A stretch of 64,000 bases of DNA from positions 1-64,000 of the forward strand of contig JAJEKV010000859.1 in the NCBI GenBank assembly GCA_021234155.1, written 5' to 3'. The notes below the pieces were generated by a model. It did no database searches. It saw nothing but the letters and a program-made list of their open reading frames with translations, and was not told the origin of the DNA. The DNA is from Isoetes taiwanensis (Eukaryota > Streptophyta > Lycopodiopsida > Isoetales > Isoetaceae). The translations under genes were made by a program, and so were the position numbers. Positions 24,468 through 33,786 of the stretch are shown one piece after another. The number at the start of each line of letters is the position of its first letter. Position 1 is the stretch's first letter.

Positions 24468-25374
24468 AGGACAATGCTGTCCTCAGCATTGCGCTAAGGT
24501 GACGAACCTACACTATCCCTGCAAAACAACATAAGTATACAACTTTAATTTAATTTAAATGATCAACTTCCTATTAAACGGTTAATTGTCAAAATTTAGG
24601 CTATATTTGTACTTATACAAAATTATATAGCCTTAACAAGGTTACTCCCTATAATAAATCAAAACATTACTATAAGAGTTATTAGGGTTCATAATTTAAA
24701 TCTAAATCATGGCTCCCCCATCTTCTCGTAATGCGCCCCTCCTCGATGCTCGCTTCTCACTTGCCTGCACGAGTAGCACATTACGTTAGTTTAGTTAATA
24801 AATTTGTGGTTTAAGGGGACCACCCCCCTTACCTACCTCCTTGAGCCGAACTACTAGCTCAAGGTTACCCTACTACCTTGCACTCGATCATGGCCCTTTC
24901 AGATTTGAGCTTAAGGACCATTTAAGATGATCCTATCATTGCCCATGATCAAGTGCTACCTTGTACTCAGGTACCCGGTGCCGAGTACTCCCAGTGCATC
25001 ATGCCCCAAGGGTTTCAGCTAGGGAATGTCTCACGATCCCATCATCGTGCATGATCACTTTAACCTTCACCATGCCCCCCTATGGTCAGGTGTGCGAGCC
25101 CTGCATCGTGGCATAGAGAGCATCCGACAGATGTCCCATCATCGCCCACTATGCCTCACTTCCTCTCTCCCATGACCCTATTGGTCATGCGCACCTCTTG
25201 GTGCATGTTGGCCTAGAGAATGCCTTAAAGGCGTATCTCATCATCGCCTACACGTTCCAAGATTTTGGCATATGCATTCCACTAGCTAGAATACATCTGC
25301 CTGAGCTAAGGCTGACTAAGAAACATACTAAGCTAACCTCCTGGCAAGTCGGGGTCGACCAAGTCGGAGACGAC
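24468..25374 (-). other. 3' untranslated region of the chromovirus
   Basis: About 0.9 kb between the end of pol and the polypurine tract, without supported reading frames. Confidence 0.7.
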
Positions 25375-27657
25375 TCACCCATCAAACTCCTTCATGAAGT
25401 CCAGGTATTGCTTCTCCAAATTCTGCTTCAATACCCATGTCGCGTCTTCCACGGGCAAGTGTTTCCACTTGACCAAATATTGGAGGAACTGAGATCTCCT
25501 GGTCTTCTTGAATGACTTATCAAGAAGCAATTCAGGCACAATTTCAGCTTGCTCCTCCGTCATTTCCAACAAAGTTGGAGTATCCAAAACCTCCTCAGGG
25601 TTTGGGTTGTGCCTTTTCAATAAACTTACATGGAAGACCTTGTGGACTTTAAGGTGCACCGGGAGATCCAACTTGTAGGCCTGAGAGCCCACCCTCTCCA
25701 AGATCTTGAACGGCCCGGCCCACCTAGGGGCAAGCTTCTTGCAATTCCCTATGCGAAGCTTAGCTTGCTTTACCTTGATCTTCAACCACACGTTGTCGCC
25801 TACCTTGAACTCCCTTACGGTCCTGTGCCTGTCGGCTATGCTCTTCTGCCGACTTCTTGTTGCCAATAGGTACCCCTTACTTCCTCTACCAGTTGCTGCA
25901 TATCTCCTAGCATCTGCTGGGATACTTCAACTTTTGACACGGGATTGTGCCAAGTATCCGGGGTTAGGCATTAGTACCCATAATTGATCATGAAGGGAGA
26001 CATCTGGGATGACTCCTGCTTGACACTGTTGTAGGCGAATTCTACCAAGTGGATGAAATCATCCCACTTGGATTGCTTATTCCACATATAACTTCTGAGC
26101 ATATCTTCGATGATGCGATTCGTCCGCTCCGTCTGGCCATCCGTCTGAGGGTGGTATGCCGTGCCCATCGAGAGCTTGGTCTAGATCGTAGCAAAAAGAT
26201 CCTGCCAGAATGCACTCATGAACCTGGAATCTCTGTCTCATATTATCTAGTCTAAAAATCTCCTTCACAAATAGAACGACAGTGTCTAAGGCTGTGTCCG
26301 TAGTTCTGCAAAGCACGAAGTGTGCCATCTTAGATAGTTTATCTACGACCACCATTAGTGCATATTTGCCTCGAAGAGTCCTAGAAAGTCCTGTAATAAA
26401 ATCCATGCTTATTACTTCCCGTTTTGCATTCGGCACTGCTAAAGGTTCCAAGGCTCCCGGAATTCGAAGCTGCTCTGCCTTGGTCTGCTGGCACAATTGG
26501 CATTCCCGAATATATCTGGCTATCCGTTTCTTCATTCCCGGCCAGAAATCGCTACTTCGAATCTTGAAGTAGGTCTTCATAAAACCCGCATGCCCTGCTA
26601 TTGGGCTGTTGTGTGTCATGAAGAATTAACTTCCTTACGCCTGATGATTCGGGCACACACAACTTATGCTTATGGTACAACAGGTTGCCTTCCTTCCTAT
26701 AATGCTTGAAGGCTTCCCGTTCCTTATCTGTTCTAGCCTCCTTAGAGAGGCTTGCCCATACCTCCTTGAAATCACCATCAGATGGCAAAGTCTCCTCAAT
26801 TTTCTTGCCATACCCACTCGAAAGAGTTGATATGGCGTTACAATGTGTTCTCGTCTCAAGGGGTCTTCTAGAGAGAGCATCAGCAACCACATTCAACTTA
26901 CCCGGCTTATAAGCAATCTCGAAATCATACTCTTGGAGGATTCCATCCACCTCCTTCCAAGCAAATAATGCCTCCAAATACGAAGAGCTCTCACAATAGC
27001 TAGAAGTTCCTGATCATGGGTTGGATAACGCTGCTCGGCGTCATTCAATTTCTTAGAATCATAGGCTACTACTCTTCTTTCTTACATAAGGACTCCACCT
27101 GTTGCTATCTTACTTGCATCCGTTGCTACTAGCTTGTCCTTATCTAGATCCGGCAGAATTAGCACTGGTGCTGTTGTTAAGGCTTCCTTAAGCTTTTCGA
27201 ATGAAGCTTGAACATTTTCTAGCCAATGTGTTCTCCAATCTTTCACCTTAATGCTCTTAGTGAGGTCCGTCAAGGGGGACGCCCACTTAGCAAAGTCCTT
27301 TACGAACTTCGAATAGTATCCTGCCAGACCTAGAAAACTCCTCACTTCTGCCGCATTCCTTGGAGCTGGCCAATCAACTACTGCTTCAATCTTTGCGGGG
27401 TCGGTGGAGATCCCTTCTGCTGATATTACGTGGCCCAAGTACTCCACTCTTTCGGTAACAAAGTGGCATTTGGAGAGCTTCCCATACAACCGATGTCGTC
27501 TCAACTTTTCCAACACTCTTCTCAAATGCTGACAATGATCTTCAATGGACTTGCTGTAGACTAGAATGTCGTCGAAGAAAACAATGACAAACTCATCTAA
27601 GAACTCCCTGAAGGTGTCGTTCACGCATGAAAGTTGCTGGGGCATTCGATAAGCCAA
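25375..27657 (-). pseudogene. chromovirus pol: RT end, RNase H, integrase, chromodomain
   Basis: Minus strand, broken into several frames. RT motif FFDDILVYSKS stands in place of the usual Y-x-DD box (near 27560), and VEYLGHVIS follows. RNase H includes ATDASKIATGG and [11 protein letters not shown]. Integrase includes GHAGFMKTYFKIR, CQLCQQTKAEQ, SMDFITGLSRTL, the DRDSRF region and TAYHPQTDGQTER. The Ser before DRD reads as a stop and a second stop (TAG for CAG) lies shortly after it. The last frame (25866-25375) holds the integrase C-terminus (FKVGDNVWLKIKVKQAKLR, HKVFHVSLLKRHNP). It ends with a chromodomain (FLQYLVKWKHLPVEDATWV). Chromodomains of this class bind methylated H3K9 and guide integration to heterochromatin. 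Confidence 0.95.
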
Positions 27658-28150
27658 AGGGCATTACCGTAAACTCGAAGTGCCCGTACCGCGTTCTGAA
27701 GGCGGTCTTATGGATATCTTCTTCCTTTATCCTTATTTGGTGGTAGCCTGACCTTAAGTCAATCTTAGAGAAAACTTTCTCTCCTTGGAGCTGATCCATC
27801 AAATCATCTGCCTGTGGCAGAGCATACTTATTCTTTATCGTCTGCTTGTTAAGCTGGCGATAATCTATGCACATTCTTAGACTCCCATCTTTCTTCTTCA
27901 CGAAGAGTATGGGTGCTCCAAAAGGAGACACACTTGCTCTAATAAATCCAAGGTCAAGCAATTCCTGCAGCTGCTTCTTACGCTCAATCAACTCCGGGGT
28001 GCTCATCCTATAAGGTGCCTTGCTGGTAGGCTTAGCATCTGGAGCTAGTGTGATTTCACACTCTACACCCCTATAAGGTGGTAGCTGACGGATTTGATCC
28101 GAAAATACATCATTGAACTCCCTAACGAGCCTTGCTACCGGCTTGGGCAA
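27593..28150 (-). pseudogene. chromovirus RT, N-terminal part
   Basis: Frame with [63 protein letters not shown] and [14 protein letters not shown], which are RT motifs 1-4 of Ty3/gypsy. The next frame overlaps it near 27,600-27,650, so one frameshift separates the two parts of the RT, close to the catalytic loop. Confidence 0.95.
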
Positions 28151-28190
28151 CTGATTCCCACTTAGGTCACTTCCCTTCTCTTTAGTTGGT

Positions 28191-28604
28191 TCAATTGCCC
28201 CTCAGAATATACTCCACCTTATTTCTTACTATACTTTTTTTTAGCTGCTTCATAGAAATGCACTGCATAGGAGAAGCTACCTTCTTACCTTTTACTATGA
28301 ATCTGTTGCCGTCCGGCGCCGTCATGGAGATCTCGTTGCGCTCGCAGTTGATCATCGCTTTAGCCGGCTTTAGGAACTCCATTCCTACTATAAGGTCATA
28401 CTTTCCAATATCCATGACCTCTGCCCCCATCGGCCACTTGCTTCCACTAAGGTCTATGTCAAACATGATCCTCCTCCCCTTAGTGTGCCGAATGGCACCG
28501 CTTGCCATGCTAACTGGCCTTGGCTTTGACTTCAAGACTTTATTCTTCATTAGGGCAGCCAGCCTAGGAGAGGCAAAGTTATGAGAGCTACCTGTATCTA
28601 TCAA
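28191..28604 (-). pseudogene. chromovirus aspartic protease
   Basis: Starts at the catalytic motif IDTGSSHNFASPRLA and continues to GKYDLIVGMEFLKPAKA, the usual retropepsin order in Ty3/gypsy elements. It is followed by a stop before the RT frame. The upstream 28605-28730 segment links it to gag with an additional in-frame stop. Confidence 0.9.
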
Positions 28605-28719
28605 GACTAGGTATGGACTGCTATCTATGATTCCCTCAGCCGCAATGACTGTGGACTGATTTTCAATATCACCTGACTCAATAGCTGCACAAATATGGCA
28701 CTCACCATCTATGAAATTT

Positions 28720-30053
28720 TGGGCTTCCTACTGGTCGTCCTCTTCGTCGTCTCCTTGGTGACTCCCAATCCGCAAGTTCTGCCAAGGCTGCCTGCATGAC
28801 GAATGGGCAGTCGTGCGTTCGGTGTCCTGGCTGGAAACACCTAAAGCACAACTTCTTTTCAATGCATTCCTGCCTCTTTTCCTTTGGCAGGCTGTCTAAA
28901 AGACGCTTGAGCGAACTGCCCCCTGATCCATTTTGTGGCCTACGGTCTCCAAAAGGCTTTCCCCGAGCTTTCCCTTGCTGTTGGCCTCCGGCTGGCGTAG
29001 CTACTGATTGCTTATTCTGAGACTGCCCTTGATACTGCCCTGTTGTTTTACCCTTGAATGGTAACTATTTCTGGCCTGGAGTTACTGGTGCTTCCTCCAA
29101 ACTCAAAGCCTTGTCCTCGGCTTCTGCTACTGTCCTTGGGTTGATTGCTCGGACTAGCCTTTTGATGTTGTTGTTCAACCCTTCTATGTATCCGTCAACC
29201 GCTTGCCTTTCAGAGATTCCGGGAACATTGAGCCTGAGTCGCATGAATTCCTCTGTGTACTTAGCTACTGATAGGTTCCCTTGATCTAGCCTGTAGAACT
29301 GCTGGATCTGCCTGCTAGTATGTGATCTTGGCACATAATGTTTGCGAAAGGCCTTGCTGAAGGTCTTGAATCTGCAACTGTTTCTTTTCAGCTTATTGGA
29401 CTTCGCGTAGCCCTTCCACCAAGGGCTGCTCCTATTAAGTTGGCTGTAGCAACCTTCCCTATGTCTTTGTCCTTCATGCCGTAAGAATTACCGAACTCTT
29501 CCATCTCATCAAGCCAAGCTTCTGCCTCCATGCCTGACCTATCTTTCCCTGAAAATTGACCCAACTTCCTAGTCTTCCATACATTGCTCATAGCGCTATC
29601 CACTTTCTTCTGATAGTCATCTGTCTTCCTTGCCCTGGCTCTGATCTGTGAAGTATCGGACTCACTCTCGGAGCTGGAACTGTTCTCGCTGTCAGAAGTA
29701 TCTGATGTGCTGGAGTTAGATGGTGTTGGGGTCCTTCTGGTTCTCCTTTTTCTCTTCCTGTCCCTGACATTTCCCTGATTGTCTTCCCCTTCTGGTTGTG
29801 GAGCCTCCTCAATGCCTTGCTGAGGTAGTGGTGGTGGAGGTGGTGGTGCAGGTCCATATTCCTGAGCGTTCATCAATGGGGTTGCCCAGTGAATCAGCTG
29901 GTGCATCTGGTTCCTCATTTGGGTGAGCCTTGCGTTAACTGTCTCCACCGTCATTTCTTTGTTGTTGTCGTCTTGTTCACGCCCAAACAAGTTTCTAGGT
30001 ACCCATTGGTGATGCTGGCCCTGGCCTTGAGACCCTGAGCCGGTGTTCCTGGC
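28720..30053 (-). pseudogene. chromovirus gag
   Basis: Capsid gene split by a frameshift near 29390 and a stop near 29065. The N-terminal frame (29990-29388) carries a proline run, a basic block (RDRKRKRRTRRTP), a Ser/Glu-rich stretch and the start of the capsid (WKTRKLGQFSGKDRSGMEAE). The second frame (29334-29065) has HTSRQIQQFYRLDQGNLSVA and YTEEFMRLRL, the Retrotrans_gag pattern. An intact CCHC zinc knuckle, CFRCFQPGHRTHDC, lies around 28806-28850. An acceptor-like TTGCAG at about 30054-30059 precedes the gag frame, so a spliced message is possible. Confidence 0.9.
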
Positions 30054-30281
30054 TGCAAGTATTAGTCATCAATACTGTTACTTGAGTTATATATTATTCA
30101 TCCTTCTTTACAAGTGAATTATTGTTGAGCATAAAAGAAATCATGTCAAAATTGCACTTATAAGTTAAGGACAATTTATAGTCATTAATATATAAGAGTT
30201 ACACATTAGTATAAAATACATGATAGTACCTAAGTGAAAACATTCAATACAATTTAGAAGATAAGTAAAAATAGAAATTAT

Positions 30282-31785
30282 TTATCTTCGATGGCTCTTC
30301 GTCAATTTGAAGAAGTTCTTGACGTCCCTAAGTCGAAGGCCTTTGCCGAGGTTGCGCAAGATATTTCTGGTTGATCCCCCTTCGAGTGCTCGGGCTATTT
30401 CGGGTGCCGGGAGTTCTGGTGCGGTTGCCGCTACTACTGACAATGTCGCGTCTCTGAGGTGGCCTCTGGTGAAGTCGAGGCAGTGGAGTGCCACGGATCT
30501 CTTGAAGAGAATGACATGATCCGTATGGCTGTATAGCTTGGCGTGCTGCCCGAAGCCAGAGAGCGATATGAGGAGCGCCAAGGACTCTTCTCCTCTTGGG
30601 CTGAACTCCTTGTGAAAGACTATCATCTGCCCTTGACTGAGGATTGGGAGGTAGTAGCAAAGCGCCTTACCCGTCCTATACTTCGTGACCCTGTGCCCTT
30701 CCTTTGAGCTGCCCCGCCATAGACATCGAATGCCAAGAGGTCTTCATGATCTCTCCACATGGTAGTTGCGTTCTTCAGCCTCCCGCATACTCCTAGAGCG
30801 AACTGTTCGGCTAGAGCTTGGGCCTCTTCTTGGTTTGTACAACCTGCTTTGTATCTCTTGGAACTCCTCCTCTGGGATAATTAGTTCCTGCTGCCGATAG
30901 ATCTCCCTTATTTGCTCATAGGCTGCTATGTCTGACATTCTCCCCGGCGTAGGAGTGTCACTCTGCTAACTCCCTTGGTATTTCCTGGTAGGAGTAGTCG
31001 ATGAGGTCGGTGTTCTGCTCCTTTGCCATCAAGCCTAAGAGCTCGTCGATTCTAAGCCCTTCTTCTTGGCAGCAAGGAAGGTTGAGGATGTCGTTTGCCA
31101 AGATGTACTCCTCTCCGTCGATGACTATTGGTGATAGGGCTGTGATGTCGATTGGTGGCTCATAGGCTCGCCTGATTTTGTCATCATGCCTGGCTATGCG
31201 CCTCTCGATCCTCATTGCCTCTCTGCTTTCCCAACCTGGGTTTTCTTCCCCTAGCTGCTCGTAGTCTTGCTCAATTTGCAATGCTGGTGTCCCTGCTGTC
31301 ATGCCGTGGAACATGTACTCGGAAGTCTCGATCTCGTGAATGTGGCTTTGGTCTCTTCGAGTGTCGAGTGGTGCTAGATCTAAAGGCTGAATTGAAGGTT
31401 CTCCCACCCTATTGACTGACTTATACTACATGAATAGAGTGAGGGCTGTCTGGGATGAGAGGTATCTATGCATATTATGCCTGTCGGGCATGGTTCTGGT
31501 CCTATCCCACAGCTGGTTCTTGCCCTTGGATCCTCCCATCTCCCTTCCTAAGGCTTGGCTAAGCGTCTCTAGGGATACCCATTTCCCTCTCCTAGGGGGC
31601 AAGCTAACTTCCCAGGGTAGGATCTGTTGATCATATTGGCAAATGATATCCGTATAGAAGGGTGTCCTGGTCAAGGTTGCATGAAGATCAAACAAATGGT
31701 CGAACACCTAGAAGGCGTGATCAGCAGGAAAGTCATGGATGTGGTTGGCAGCATCATACCATCTAACAAAGCTGCTAGGTGCCAT
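30282..31785 (-). pseudogene. unrecognised accessory ORF of the chromovirus
   Basis: Minus-strand frame of about 500 codons between the H3 ORF and gag. It starts MAPSSFVRWYDAANHIH and runs in one frame to about 30955 with in-frame stops at about 31708 and 31423. It then continues in a second frame (30938-30282), with a stop near 30744. Visible segments include LPPRRGKWVSLETLSQALG, EEYILANDILNLPCCQEEG, a charged helix-like IREIYRQQELIIPEEEFQE and a C-terminal LRLRDVKNFFKLTKSHRR. No domain recognised. Not a histone, envelope or RT. Conservation of frame over this length indicates a formerly translated protein. Confidence 0.55.
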
Positions 31786-32058
31786 TGAGCAGAGATAGGT
31801 ATAGAAAATGACTTGGAAAGATTGTTGGAAGCTTGAAAAATTGCCTAAGATGACAGGAGCAATTTTGGTGAAGGGAAAATGGCAAATGAGACCCCCTTTT
31901 ATAGACTATGGTCTGCCTCGGGTTCTGCGCACAGGGGTTCTTGATGGAACAGACTTTTGTTCTAAGGTTATGGATCTCCAAATGAACTACCATGAAGTGC
32001 AAATCTAAGCAAAACAAAGCAAGAAACACTACATGGCCGTTTGTTGGGTCAAATTTGG

Positions 32059-33235
32059 CTAATCTAGGCCAAAAAGGGGCGACCCGAGTGAGTTCGCGCG
32101 AAATCGGTCTGCGTTCCGCGCCAAGTGCAGGTCCTTGGGCATAACAGTTACCCGCTTGGGGTGGATGGCGCAAAGGTTTCCTTCCTCAAAGAGCTGAATC
32201 AGCTCTGCTTCAGATGCTTCTTGCAGGGCCCGGGTGGTTAGAGGTGTGACCCTGTAATCAGTCCGGAACTCCTGCATTACTTCGCGAAGAAGGCGTTCGA
32301 ATGGCGCCTTCCTTATTAGGAGATTAGTGCACTGTTGAAAGTGCCTAATCTCCCTAAACACCCGAGCATGCCGGGAGTTCGGCCCGTGATGGGTCTTCTT
32401 GGGCTTCTCCGGCCTGGGTGGCGGCGGCTTCGGCTGATTCTTCGGTCGCCCTCCCTTCACAAACTTCTCCACATTCTGCTTACAATACCAATCATTATAC
32501 CTCGTCCAGCGATGGAGGTACTCCTGGTACACCTTCTTCGCTTGAATTCACGATCCTGACGGAGCATGAATTCACGCTCGCCCACCTTCTGCTTCTTTAC
32601 TACCTTAGGTGGCTTGGTCCACTTAGGGTAGGGTGGGCGTGCGTTGGGGTCTGAAGGTTCCCCACCGTCTTGCTGCTCCTCCTCTTCATTCTCCCCTTCT
32701 TCTTCCTCCTCCTCTTCCTCCTCGTCTGCCTCCTCACGGGGGTGAGGCTCTTCAATAGTGACTGTGCTCCGTGGCCTATCCCTTCTCGCCTTCGTCCTCC
32801 TCTCCTTCTCCTTCAGCTCCCTCTCCCTTTCTTCCATGCTGCCCTGTCCTCTGGCCACTCCTTCACTTTCTCCTTGCCCTTCTTCTTAATTGAAGAAGGG
32901 CCTGCCTGCTGGGTCTGGGCCTGGTGCTGCTGCTGCTCCCCGGTCTCCTCCTCCCGGCGCTCTTCCTCCTGATGCTCCACCTCTTTGTCAGACAGGGGCC
33001 CAAGGTGGCAAGTCTCGTCGGTTCGATGAGTGCCTGCCGACGAAGAGCTGCTGCTGCTGGGGGCATCCTCCTGTGAGATGTGGAAGGTCTCGTCAGTGGA
33101 AGACGACGCCTCCTCCTGTGGCCTCGGTCGGAGATGCTCCGGGATTTACTTGCCGTGACCTCCGGCTGCTGATGCCGCCATCGAGGGGGTTCGTCTTGGG
33201 CTAGTCTTCCTGTAGGTTTGCTTGGTCCTTGCCAT
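32059..33235 (-). pseudogene. retrotransposon-borne histone H3 chimera
   Basis: First ORF after the 5' leader of the chromovirus, about 392 codons. Residues 1-10 read MARTKQTYRK, matching the H3 tail ARTKQTARKS, so K4 and K9 are kept and A7 is Tyr. After GGHGK an in-frame TAA (33148-33146) intervenes. The frame continues as a Ser/Glu-rich linker with a run of nine Glu, shifts frame near 32870 and again near 32540, then gives KKTHH (H3 K36 region). The H3 core follows (32361-32116): [56 protein letters not shown]. By eye 50 of 83 core positions equal canonical H3, with no indel in the fold and a canonical loop 1 (not CENH3-like). Residues for H4 pairing and DNA contact (R63, R83, H113, K115, R116, K122 equivalents) are retained. 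It is broken in this copy. Confidence 0.95.
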
Positions 33236-33773
33236 ATCTTACGGTATGAGAAACTGATGACGTAAGGCTGATCAAGAGAGAGAAATAGGCAAGGTTTGGG
33301 GGGAAATGAGGTGGCAAGAAGATATTTAAAAAGGAAGGTGCTCTAGGGAATATTCCCCTACCATTAATAGGTCTAATAATTAGCCCCCCCATTAATTACT
33401 CCAATATACTTAATTATTAGTATGTACTTAATATAGTATTATATTAAAATTTCAAATTTCTTCTAATGGTTTGAAGTGTTAATTATGAATTTGAGCCATT
33501 TTTCACCCAGGTCTCGGATTGGCGTGATCCTTCGACCCATATTAGGTGAAATTTGATGCTGATTCATAATTTCCACTCCAATTTTACTAGAATGTTAATT
33601 TGACTCATTCTTTTTCCTCAACTAACAACTTAACCTATCTTACGGACCCACTACCTAGGAAAAAATTTATTTATTTTTTCCTATTTTCGAGGTTCCATTT
33701 CACACCCTATCAGGCCTGTTAGACTACCTTCAAGGATATGGTCAGTGCTAGTTCTTGGTCAACCAAGAACATT
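33236..33773 (-). other. 5' leader of the chromovirus
   Basis: About 540 bp between the primer-binding site and the H3 ATG. AT-rich with no supported frame. ATG context upstream of MARTKQT is AAGATATGG. Confidence 0.6.
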
Positions 33774-33785
33774 GCTCTGATACCA
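33774..33785 (-). promoter_or_regulatory. primer-binding site (initiator Met tRNA)
   Basis: On the minus strand TGGTATCAGAGC lies one base after the CA end of the 5' LTR. It is the classic complement of the plant initiator-Met tRNA 3' end. Confidence 0.95.
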
Positions 33786-33786
33786 T

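Noticed and set aside
32120-32400. H3 fold as a CENH3 (centromeric) variant
   Set aside because: Loop 1 has canonical length and the core keeps the H3-type CAIH and MPKD segments; the tail is H3-like, unlike CENH3 tails.
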